A stretch of DNA of 64,000 nt from NCBI RefSeq assembly GCF_043876835.1, contig NZ_JBAWJZ010000001.1:62001-126000 (forward strand), given 5' to 3'. The translations under genes and the position numbers were made by a program. Source of the stretch: Yeosuana sp043876835. GTDB taxonomy: Bacteria > Bacteroidota > Bacteroidia > Flavobacteriales > Flavobacteriaceae. A model generated the notes under the pieces. It was not told where the DNA came from and did not search any database. It worked only from the letters and a program-made list of their open reading frames with translations. Below are positions 18,693 through 26,303 of this stretch, piece by piece; position 1 is the stretch's first letter; each line of letters opens with the position of its first letter.

Positions 18693-20018
18693 ATGCCTGA
18701 AGTCAAAATACCTATTATTACATATACTGGCATTAATCAACAAGTAGAACATGATGACCCAGATGCAACACTGCTGGACTGTTCTATCTCTAACCAGATA
18801 CCTCATATTCATGAATGCGGAGGAAATGGACTCTGCACAACCTGTCGAATTCGGGTTATGGAAGGTCATCATAATTTAAATCCTAGAACTGTAAAAGAGC
18901 AAGAAATTGCTCGTGCCAGAAAATGGGATCCGTCTATTAGGCTAGCTTGTCAAAGCTATGCAAAAGGCGATGTGAGTATCCAACGCCTAGTCTGGACAAG
19001 TTCTGAAATTAATAAACTACAGTTAGAAACACTACCAGAAGGCACAGCCGAAGAAAGAGCCATTGCCATCCTATTTTGTGATATTCGTGGATTCACTAAA
19101 ATGACATCAGAAAACAGTTCGTTTGATGTCGCGCATATTTTAAATAGATTTTATACTGTTCTTGGCGATCCTATATTAGCTAATAATGGCATTATTTATC
19201 AATATGTTGGAGATGAAATTATTGGTCTTTTTGGAGTTTCTGGAGGCATGCGAGATAAAACTTCCAAAGATGCTGTGCGAGCTGCTTTAGGCATGCAATA
19301 TGCCATTGAAAGGCTTAATCATTTGGAGCTGGAAGCCTTTGATGTTAAAATTAAATTAGGGATTGGAATTAATTTTGGAAAAGCATATATAGGTCATTTA
19401 GGACATCCGAAGCATAAACAGTTTGCCGTAGTTGGAGATCCTGTTAATACGGCAAGTAGAATTCAATCTTATAATAAAATAGCCGAGACAAGTATTTTAA
19501 TTTCAGATTCTGTTTTAAAAGGAATGCCAGAAAACACCATTGAGATAGGAAAAAAATTCAGTAGCCAAATGGCAGGCCATGAGCATCAAACAAAACTATA
19601 CGAGTTAAAGGGTTTTAAAGAAATGGATATTCAACTTGAACTGCAACGTTCACTTGATTATTTATTAAGAAATGAAGAAGACTTTGCAAATAAATTCTAT
19701 ACGCGGGTCTTTGAAAAATCTCCTGAAGTAAGAACCCTATTTAAAAATAACATGACCTCTCAAGGCAAACTTTTAACACATATGCTAGGAGGTACTGTTT
19801 ACTCCATGAGCAGACCAGAACACTTAACTTTGGGTCTGAAATTACTTGGAGAAAGCCATGCACGGTATGGCGTACTCGAAGCGCATTACCCGATTGTTTT
19901 ATCATGTCTATTGGAAACCATAAAAGAAGAACTTGGCGACTATTATAGTGGCCAATTAATAATTGCCTGGGAAAAAGCGTTAACTATGATTACCACAGAA
20001 ATGAAAAAATATGCTTGA
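18693..20018 (+). CDS. 2Fe-2S ferredoxin - class III nucleotide cyclase - globin fusion
   Basis: 441 aa, three domains. Residues 1-105 are an adrenodoxin-type [2Fe-2S] ferredoxin with C42, C48, C51 and C86. Residues about 118-305 are a class III adenylate/guanylate cyclase domain: metal Asp D130 (FCDIRGFT) and D174 (YVGDE), and N252 and R256 in GDPVNTASRI for the transition state. Residues about 315-441 are a bacterial globin; LGESHARYG with H389 aligns with the proximal heme His of Vitreoscilla-type globins, followed by AHYPIV. The two purine-selecting positions (Lys and Asp in adenylate cyclases) are both Gln here (Q170, Q243). The protein is cytosolic, with no membrane helix. It is predicted to make cAMP or cGMP in response to redox state and a heme ligand (O2, NO or CO). 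No receptor is encoded nearby. Confidence 0.9.
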   Translation: MPEVKIPIITYTGINQQVEHDDPDATLLDCSISNQIPHIHECGGNGLCTTCRIRVMEGHHNLNPRTVKEQEIARARKWDPSIRLACQSYAKGDVSIQRLVWTSSEINKLQLETLPEGTAEERAIAILFCDIRGFTKMTSENSSFDVAHILNRFYTVLGDPILANNGIIYQYVGDEIIGLFGVSGGMRDKTSKDAVRAALGMQYAIERLNHLELEAFDVKIKLGIGINFGKAYIGHLGHPKHKQFAVVGDPVNTASRIQSYNKIAETSILISDSVLKGMPENTIEIGKKFSSQMAGHEHQTKLYELKGFKEMDIQLELQRSLDYLLRNEEDFANKFYTRVFEKSPEVRTLFKNNMTSQGKLLTHMLGGTVYSMSRPEHLTLGLKLLGESHARYGVLEAHYPIVLSCLLETIKEELGDYYSGQLIIAWEKALTMITTEMKKYA

Positions 20019-20075
20019 TAACACCTTTTTTAATAACAAAAATGTGTTTCAACTATTAAAAATAGACTCCCAAAA

Positions 20076-20175
20076 CAAAAAAGCTTCCCAACATTCTGTA
20101 AAGAAAAAAGGAATAGTATATCTGTCAAACAACACAACTTCTTTAACTTGCCCAAAAAAGCCCTAATTTTTTAGA
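20076..20175. repeat. Repeat A: left copy of tRNA-Asp-flanking direct repeat
   Basis: Two blocks match the sequence beside tRNA-Asp (repeat B). Block one is a CAAAAAAGC..TCCCAA..TTCTG..AAGAAAAAAGGAA segment. Block two is the ACAACACAACTTCTTTAACT segment with TTGCC..AAAAAAGCCCTAAT. In B the two blocks are separated by three extra hairpins. Same orientation, about 5 kb apart. Confidence 0.65.
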
Positions 20176-20205
20176 TCTGTAAAAAAAAATGTCATTTTTC
20201 AACAC

Positions 20206-20375
20206 CTATTTGACTTGATTAAGATGTCTTAGCACATGGCTTATAATAATATCGAATACTGCTTCCAATTTATCGACAACAAGTTTATTGACTAGATAAG
20301 AAGTATGTCTCCTTTATCTAATAAATCAGAAGAATCATTAATCAATTCTTTTAATTCGGTTTGATGTTTTGAAAT
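20206..20375 (-). pseudogene. Frameshifted remnant of an unidentified gene
   Basis: Minus-strand translation gives ISKHQTELKELINDSSDLL then DKGDILLI and a stop. In the next frame LVNKLVVDKLEAVFDII continues as ISHVLRHLNQVK to a stop at 20206. Two well-formed amphipathic pieces joined by a one-base frame change, with no start codon, look like the tail of a decayed gene. The family is not recognised. It sits between repeat A and the cassette-like repeat in front of the GNAT gene. Confidence 0.35.
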
Positions 20376-20490
20376 TCATTAAAATATATAGAAAAATCTC
20401 CCTTTTATCCAGTTCCCAAATATTAAATGTTATGATTTTTCTTTTTCTACTCGGTCCAATGGGTTAGTAGTAGAATAGTAGTAGTTTTAT

Positions 20491-20556
20491 GTGCGAGGAT
20501 TTCCATAGGAAGATCAGAGACAATAAACTTGCTACTACCTTTGTTTAAGGCCAAAA
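20491..20556. repeat. Cassette-type direct repeat, copy 1
   Basis: Shares ATCAGA, AACTGC-like, ACTA.CCTTTG.TTAAG and GCCAAAA blocks, in the same order and orientation, with 21123-21190. The two copies bracket the GNAT gene. On the left it is preceded by TAGTAGTAG-type tandem triplets (20466-20484). Confidence 0.55.
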
Positions 20557-20624
20557 TTGAGCAATTATTTTTTTACAATGTTATGCATCAGGTTTTTTGC
20601 TTTTCTAAATTCAATTCAATGTAA

Positions 20625-21026
20625 TTATTCAGTTCGACGAATTATAAATCCATTTTCAATTTTATCAAATCCAATTTTCGGATAGTATTCCATTGCTAAT
20701 GGTGCAGAAAGCAAAATTATTGCAGTTTGTTTTCCAATTTCTTTTTCTGTTAATTTTATTAGTTGACTTCCAATGCCTTTTTTTTGATATTCACTTTTCA
20801 CAGCTAAATCGGATAAATAGCAGGCATAACAAAAATCTGTTATCGAGCGAGATATTCCAATCAGTTCATTATTCAACCACGCAGTTATTATCAGGTTAGA
20901 ATTTTCATACATTTTCTTTATTCTGTCACTATCTTTTGTCGGTCTTTTTATTCCAGAGCTATCATAAACCTCAATTATTTCAGATGTTTCTGGAACTATT
21001 CCAACTTTAAATTCTATACTTTTCAT
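20625..21026 (-). CDS. GNAT family N-acetyltransferase
   Basis: 133 aa, a compact GNAT fold. The acetyl-CoA loop is YQKKGIGSQLI (R/QxxGxG/A motif), preceded by the LSDLAVKSEY strand and followed by the YYPKIGFDKIENGFI C-terminal motif. No substrate can be assigned. It is flanked by about 65-bp direct repeats on both sides and stands alone with its own short intergenic sequences, the arrangement of a mobile gene cassette. Confidence 0.85.
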   Translation of the reverse strand: MKSIEFKVGIVPETSEIIEVYDSSGIKRPTKDSDRIKKMYENSNLIITAWLNNELIGISRSITDFCYACYLSDLAVKSEYQKKGIGSQLIKLTEKEIGKQTAIILLSAPLAMEYYPKIGFDKIENGFIIRRTE

Positions 21027-21410
21027 TTATTTCTGTTGTTTTTTCAGCTGGTGTACAACTTTTATGTATATGGAAAGGCGTATTTGCATTTGAGGATTTT
21101 TCTTCGCCAGTTCGTTTCATTCGTGTCCGAAGGAAAATCAGAAGTTAGCAAAACTGCACTAACCTTTGATTAAGTACTAAACTGCCAAAAAAAGCCAACA
21201 AGTTTTTTATCCTAATTGAACAGCTTAAAATGACCATAAACAAGCAAACAACTATTAATTTTATTTTGAAAGTAGGAATTTCGCGAATTAAGTTGTTATA
21301 TAATAAATCATCTCAAATATTATAATAAAATTCACTTTGTAGAAAATAAACGTATTTCACCAAGCATTTAAAAAGCCTTTGAATGTTTGTAATTCTAAAA
21401 ATTAAACTAA
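21027..21410. other. Intergenic region with cassette-type repeat copy 2
   Basis: 384 bp between divergent genes. The repeat at 21123-21190 occupies part of it, with a GTTAG/CTAAC mini-inverted repeat inside. The rest is AT-rich and holds no open frame I can support. It must contain promoters for the GNAT gene and the DUF2490 operon; no clear -7 box was found. Confidence 0.4.
21123..21190. repeat. Cassette-type direct repeat, copy 2
   Basis: Matches 20491-20556 in ordered blocks and orientation (ATCAGA, AACTGCACTAACCTTTGATT, GCCAAAA). It lies upstream of the GNAT start, so the pair delimits a unit of about 0.6 kb. Confidence 0.55.
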
Positions 21411-22139
21411 ATGAACTTAACTAAATCTCAAATTAAAAAAACAATCACGATTGTGGTGTTTTCATTTTTTAGCCTATCAATGAACTCTCAAGACCTTACC
21501 AATAATTTAAAACTATGGTCAGGTGTAAACGTATCTTATGGCATTAATGACAACCTAACTGGAAAACTAAGCCAACTATTTGCTTTTAATGCATCTCCTA
21601 CCACCTACAGCTTTTCCCAGACAAAGCTTTCCTTATCATATAAAATTAAGAGAAGGATCTATGTAGAGGGCGGATATGTTAGAGGTCTTTTTAACGATTC
21701 TAACTCTTTAAGAAATCAGGGTGCAACTTCTGGTTGGTTTAACACCTTGGCCGTAGACCGTATTTCTGGGAGTTTTTCTTTTAAGCACGACTTGGTTAAG
21801 CGTCTATCATTGTCACATGAAATTGAATTTCAGTATTTCTTCCCTGATTTAGATAAATATAAAACCCGAACCACATATTCAACTAGGTTGGGCTATAATG
21901 TGAAAAGGTCTAGTTTGTCTCCCTATATTGAAAGTATGTTTTATTATTATCAAGGAGGTATTATTTCGAATGGAATTAAACGATTCCGTTTAAAACCAGG
22001 TATAAGTTTTAAACCTATCAAAAATTCCTCAATGGGAATCTCCATTTATTATATATACCAAAACGAATTTAAGACAGATCAGCTACCAGACAATGATTAT
22101 TCAGTTATTGGAACAAATTTGTCGTTTAAAATAAAATAA
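21411..22139 (+). CDS. DUF2490-like outer-membrane barrel protein
   Basis: 242 aa. A signal peptide (1-26, ending SMNSQ) is followed by alternating amphipathic beta strands to the last residue (SVIGTNLSFKIK). Motifs such as LWSGVNVSYG and KRLSLSHEIEFQYFF are those of DUF2490 proteins. The function of this family is unknown. It begins a three-gene run with a P-loop protein and an ABC-type membrane protein. It may be the outer-membrane part of an export or envelope function. Confidence 0.7.
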   Translation: MNLTKSQIKKTITIVVFSFFSLSMNSQDLTNNLKLWSGVNVSYGINDNLTGKLSQLFAFNASPTTYSFSQTKLSLSYKIKRRIYVEGGYVRGLFNDSNSLRNQGATSGWFNTLAVDRISGSFSFKHDLVKRLSLSHEIEFQYFFPDLDKYKTRTTYSTRLGYNVKRSSLSPYIESMFYYYQGGIISNGIKRFRLKPGISFKPIKNSSMGISIYYIYQNEFKTDQLPDNDYSVIGTNLSFKIK

Positions 22140-22169
22140 TCAACCTAATAACATAAACTCCAAGTCATT

Positions 22170-23258
22170 ATGATACTAACTAAAATTAATTCCAGCAGGA
22201 TAAAAAAAACTATCATTTGTAAAAATGTAAATAGTACAACTATTAATAAGCAAATCAAGAAATTTTACGTACCCAAAGCAGGTGATGTTGCCATTTTTAA
22301 AGTAAAAGAAATTGGAAAGCACACGTCTATCCAATCCACCAATGGCACTAATAAATACATTTTGCCAGGAGATTTGATTATGGCCGCCTTTGGCAATAGA
22401 TATGCAACTGAACAAATGGAAGGCTATGTACCTGACTCTTATCATTCCACATATCATGTTTTAGGACAAGGTGGTGCTATTGGCATACTTAAAAGCATAC
22501 ATAGTAAATTTGAACTTATTGGGCCTACCAAGCTTGGTTTGGTTGGTTATGTTGTTGATGAAGAGGCTCATGTTATCAATACTAAAAATTCAAATAAAGA
22601 GATTACATTGGATAAATCCATTCCAGTTAATAAACACCCAAAAATAATATTATCATTGGGGACTAGCATGGACAGTGGAAAGACCACTTCTGCGGCATTT
22701 CTTGCAAGAGGATTAAAGCTGGCCAGAAAAAAGGTGGCATTCACTAAATTAACAGGAACTGTTTATACCAAAGACAAAAGGATGGTACGTGACTATGGTG
22801 CAAATGTTTCACTTGATTTTTCAGATTTTGGTTTTCCATCAACATATATGTGCTCTACGGATGAACTTATAGATTTATATGAGAAAATGATGGAAAGAAT
22901 AAACCCTTACAACCCAGATTATATTATAATTGAGATAGCAGACGGCCTTCTACAACGAGAAACACATGCCCTGATTCACAACAACAAGTTCATGAACAAC
23001 GTCTCTGGAGCTTTGTTTTCTTCAGCAGATAGCATGAGTGCCATAGCAGGGGCTAACATGTTGTCACAGTTAAAATGCAACGTAATAGGTGTAACTGGAC
23101 TTTTTACAACTAGTCCATTATTGGTTGAGGAAGTTAAGCAACAATCTGATTACACAGTCTTAATTGGAGAAGATTTGATGTCGAAGAAAATAATCAATAC
23201 TATAGAAAAAAAATTAAAATACTTGAAATTTGAAAACAAAATGGCAGTTAATAGTTAG
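22170..23258 (+). CDS. P-loop NTPase, dethiobiotin-synthetase/DUF1611-like
   Basis: 362 aa. The N-terminal ~150 residues are beta-rich (YVPKAGDVAIFKVKEIGKH). The C-terminal part is a SIMIBI-type P-loop domain: Walker A LGTSMDSGKTTSAA (about 166-179) and an acidic strand YIIIEIADGLL. The layout recalls dethiobiotin synthetase or DUF1611 proteins, but I cannot name the reaction. It overlaps the ABC gene by 29 bp, so synthesis is coupled. It is cytosolic and might supply the nucleotide-driven step that its degenerate ABC partner seems unable to perform. Confidence 0.6.
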   Translation: MILTKINSSRIKKTIICKNVNSTTINKQIKKFYVPKAGDVAIFKVKEIGKHTSIQSTNGTNKYILPGDLIMAAFGNRYATEQMEGYVPDSYHSTYHVLGQGGAIGILKSIHSKFELIGPTKLGLVGYVVDEEAHVINTKNSNKEITLDKSIPVNKHPKIILSLGTSMDSGKTTSAAFLARGLKLARKKVAFTKLTGTVYTKDKRMVRDYGANVSLDFSDFGFPSTYMCSTDELIDLYEKMMERINPYNPDYIIIEIADGLLQRETHALIHNNKFMNNVSGALFSSADSMSAIAGANMLSQLKCNVIGVTGLFTTSPLLVEEVKQQSDYTVLIGEDLMSKKIINTIEKKLKYLKFENKMAVNS

Positions 23259-24900
23259 TTTTATACGACAAAAGAAATTTCTTGTAATAGTTGCTTTTTT
23301 AAGTGGGTTATTCTATAACATTTTTACATTATTAGTTCCAATAAGTCTTGGGAGGTTTTATGAGTTTAACTTTGGCTTTTCTTCTCATAGATTAAAGCTG
23401 TTAGGCGATGTCCCTTTTATTAATATTAGGGGATTTTCATCATTCCTTTTATTTTTTATTGCACTTATATTCTTTCGCTTTGCTTTAGAATATATCAACA
23501 AGTATTCTGTTGCTATTATAGGAGAGAAATTCGCAAAATCTCTTAGAGAAGATCTGTTTAAGCACCAACTTCAAATAAGCAGCTCTATATATGATGAAAA
23601 AGGTATTGGAAAATATTTACTTAGATATAGTGGAGACCTTAAGAGTATTCAAAATTATATTACTAAAGGATTATTTCTGTTCTCGCAAGACCTAATTTTA
23701 ATTGTTTTTTTAATTGTTATTATAGCTTATATAGATATTAAACTAGGCACAATAGTGGCAGTATCCATTGGTTTTACCATTTTTATATTATTTTTTATTA
23801 ACACTATTTTATATTCCATATCAGTTAACCGAAGAAATCAAAGGTCTGGAATGCTATCTTTTGTAAATACACGTTTAAGGGCGATTCTATCTATAAAAGC
23901 ATTTAATAAATATAGCCCCGAAGAGAAAAGATATATTAAACGTTCAGAAAAATTATATACAGCTGGTAAAAAATACCAGAAAGTAGTTAGTCTTATCCAA
24001 TCTATCATTCCATTTTTAACTTATTTAATGATTGGATTGCTAATGTGGTATGTGTACTATTTAAAAATAAATAGTAATGCTACTTTTAACAAGTCTACCA
24101 TATTGATTTTAATTTTGTTAATCATTTCTTTTCTTCCAATTCTAAGACGCACTTTAAGGGTTAGCATTATTTGGAAATTAGGGAATATTTCATTTGAAAA
24201 ATTACTCAAGCTTTTTGATTTGGAAACTGAAAACAATCTCTCTTTTGAAGAAATAAATTTATCTAATAAAAAAATAATCACAAATAATGTTTCTTTTAAA
24301 TACCCAGATACCAAAACTTTTGTTTTCAATGATTTAAACATTACTATTTTACCAAAAAAAATAACTGCTATAATTGGTAACTCAGGCTCTGGTAAAAATA
24401 CCATAATCAAACTATTACTTAAGATATATTCACCAACTAAAGGCAATATTTATTACGGGAAACATAATCACAAGGAACTATCTGAAAAGACTATCAGAAA
24501 AAATATAGCAATTATATCAAGTGAATTACCTCTTTATGGCAAGTCAGTTTATGAAGCTATAGTTTTTAGCAGAAATGAAAAAAGAAAAGAGAAAGCTTTT
24601 AAAATTTTAAAAATGCTTCAAAAATTTGAAGATATAAATAACAGACTTGAGTTAAATGATTCCATAGGTGATTTAGGAAGTAAACTTACAAATGGACAAA
24701 AAAAAATATTATTATACTGTAGAGCGCTCCTAACCAATAAACCATTGTTAATTATTGATCAACCTTTTAAGGGTCTTAATAGCGAAACGGTTTCCCACTT
24801 TAAAGGAATCTTAAACTCTCTGAAAAACAAGAAAACTCTTATTATTATTGATAGTTCACTTCCAGAAGGATTGAATATTGATCATATCTACACAATATAA
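23230..24900 (+). CDS. ABC-type exporter half-molecule with degenerate ATPase motifs
   Basis: 556 aa. A six-helix ABC exporter membrane domain (about 15-315) precedes a nucleotide-binding domain (about 340-556). Motifs are altered throughout. Walker A is GNSGSGKNT with N390 replacing the usual Ser/Thr. The Q-loop Gln is Ser (S430/S431). The signature reads LTNGQ (486-490). Walker B ends D510-Q511, so the catalytic Glu is Gln. The H-loop His is Ser (S542). E-to-Q and loss of the switch His each abolish hydrolysis in known ABC proteins, so it is predicted to bind ATP poorly or without turnover. The reading frame is intact, so it is not simply decaying. It may need a partner half, which is not nearby. 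Confidence 0.8.
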   Translation: MKTKWQLIVSFIRQKKFLVIVAFLSGLFYNIFTLLVPISLGRFYEFNFGFSSHRLKLLGDVPFINIRGFSSFLLFFIALIFFRFALEYINKYSVAIIGEKFAKSLREDLFKHQLQISSSIYDEKGIGKYLLRYSGDLKSIQNYITKGLFLFSQDLILIVFLIVIIAYIDIKLGTIVAVSIGFTIFILFFINTILYSISVNRRNQRSGMLSFVNTRLRAILSIKAFNKYSPEEKRYIKRSEKLYTAGKKYQKVVSLIQSIIPFLTYLMIGLLMWYVYYLKINSNATFNKSTILILILLIISFLPILRRTLRVSIIWKLGNISFEKLLKLFDLETENNLSFEEINLSNKKIITNNVSFKYPDTKTFVFNDLNITILPKKITAIIGNSGSGKNTIIKLLLKIYSPTKGNIYYGKHNHKELSEKTIRKNIAIISSELPLYGKSVYEAIVFSRNEKRKEKAFKILKMLQKFEDINNRLELNDSIGDLGSKLTNGQKKILLYCRALLTNKPLLIIDQPFKGLNSETVSHFKGILNSLKNKKTLIIIDSSLPEGLNIDHIYTI

Positions 24901-25047
24901 AATCATATTTTTAAAAGACTAATTAATTTTGTTTTAAATATACCCTGAATAATAATGACAGACTAAACAATAATTCTACTAAACTATTTTAAGGTCTTTT
25001 GGAAAGATAAAATATACATAATGTAGTTAGTGCATGTATCTACAAAG

Positions 25048-25186
25048 CAAAAAAGCATCCCAATCTTCTGCGAAGAAAAAAGGAAAGCTTTCCATCGGTT
25101 TAACTACTTAAACCACTGATAGACTACTACATCTATCAGACAACACAACTTCTTTAACTTGCCAAAAAAAGCCCTAATCTCTTAGA
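25048..25186. repeat. Repeat B: copy beside tRNA-Asp
   Basis: Contains both blocks of repeat A, separated here by a 58-bp run of three hairpins. It ends 16 bp from the 3' end of the tRNA-Asp gene. It probably includes the tRNA's natural downstream sequence (GCCCTAATCTCTTAGAGC). Confidence 0.65.
25082..25139. repeat. Three consecutive perfect hairpins
   Basis: A 12-bp palindrome GGAAAGCTTTCC at 25082-25093 is followed by a 7-bp stem at 25097-25103/25108-25114 (4-nt loop) and a 7-bp stem at 25116-25122/25133-25139 (10-nt loop). All three are exact. They are missing from repeat A at the matching place, so they look inserted. Confidence 0.7.
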
Positions 25187-25202
25187 GCTTTTAGCAATCT
25201 TG

Positions 25203-25276
25203 CGGTCTGGACGGGACTCGAACCCGCGACCTCCGCCGTGACAGGGCGGCATTCTAACCAACTGAACTACCAGACC
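25203..25276 (-). tRNA. tRNA-Asp (GTC anticodon)
   Basis: 74 nt on the minus strand. The acceptor stem GGTCTGG pairs with CCAGACC, with discriminator G. The D arm is AGTTCAGTTGGTTAGAAT, the anticodon loop CTGTCAC has GTC at 25242-25240, and the T loop is GGTTCGAGTCC. CCA is not encoded, as is usual in this phylum. It is the only tRNA in the window and a classic type of integration target. Confidence 0.97.
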
Positions 25277-25357
25277 GTTGCTTTATTGCGGTTGCAAATA
25301 TACACGCCTTTTTTTATATGTCAAACGTTTTTTGCTATTTTTTAAATAATATTTTTT

Positions 25358-26287
25358 CTAAGCGAATTTCTGTCTTTCTATCATGTAGGTTGTGAGAATG
25401 TTATTAAAATTATTATTAATATCAGCCTCTTCATATTTAATCTTGTATTGAGCACATTTCAATTTTAAGGATTCAAAATAATTGTTCACCGCTTTACTGT
25501 AATTTTCCTTAATTGTATCAGCATATATATTGATGTACTCACCTGTTTCAACATCCACAAATTGTCGGGGCTTATTATCAAAATCAAAACTTAGTTCTTT
25601 CTTTTTGTCAAATACATGAAATAAAACAACTTCATGTTTATTGTATTTTAAATGGCGAAGTGCTTCAAATAACTTCGATTCCTCTACTGAGGATTGAAAC
25701 ATATCAGTAAATAGAAAAATTAACGACCTTCTGTGAATTTTTTCAGCGATTTCATGTAAATACTTATAAGTGTCTGTATTTCTTTTTAATGGTCTTGAAA
25801 CAACCACTTCACTAAGTTGGTTTAACAACATTTGATGATGCCGTTCACTCCCTTTTTCTGGAGCATAGTAGTCATATGTATCACTATAAATACTTAACCC
25901 AATGGCATCACGCTGTTTTTTTAAAATATGCATTAATGAAGCAGCAGCAAGTGCAGAAAAAGCAATTTTATTAAGATTATCAAGATTAATAGTTTCCATT
26001 TTAGGATAATGCATTGAACTACTATTATCTATAATGATGTGACATCTTAAATTTGTTTCATCATCATATCGTTTGGTGTATAACTTATCTGTTTTTGCAA
26101 ATAACTTCCAATCTATGTGTCTTGTGCTTTCTCCTTGATTATAAATTTTATGTTCTGAAAATTCAGCAGAAAAACCATGAAACGGACTTTTATGCATCCC
26201 AGCAATAAAACCTTCAACTACTTGTTTAGCAAGCAATTCAAGATTTTTAAAGCCACTGACTTTATTAAGTTCCTGCTGAATATTCAT
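25358..26287 (-). CDS. DUF58 domain protein (von Willebrand A-like)
   Basis: 309 aa, soluble. The DUF58 core is near the N-terminus (SEHKIYNQGESTRHIDWKLFAKTDKLYTK). A MIDAS-like metal site, DNSSSM in IIIDNSSSMHYP, and a vWA fold follow. Such proteins usually work with a MoxR-type AAA ATPase in protein or complex maturation; none is in the window. It lies 16 bp downstream of the clpP gene on the same strand and may be co-transcribed with it. Confidence 0.85.
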   Translation of the reverse strand: MNIQQELNKVSGFKNLELLAKQVVEGFIAGMHKSPFHGFSAEFSEHKIYNQGESTRHIDWKLFAKTDKLYTKRYDDETNLRCHIIIDNSSSMHYPKMETINLDNLNKIAFSALAAASLMHILKKQRDAIGLSIYSDTYDYYAPEKGSERHHQMLLNQLSEVVVSRPLKRNTDTYKYLHEIAEKIHRRSLIFLFTDMFQSSVEESKLFEALRHLKYNKHEVVLFHVFDKKKELSFDFDNKPRQFVDVETGEYINIYADTIKENYSKAVNNYFESLKLKCAQYKIKYEEADINNNFNNILTTYMIERQKFA

Positions 26288-26303
26288 TTAGTTGTTTTAA
26301 ACC

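Noticed and set aside
23230..24900. Calling the ABC gene a pseudogene
   Set aside because: The frame is complete at normal length with a proper membrane domain and a coupled start, so altered motifs are better read as functional divergence.
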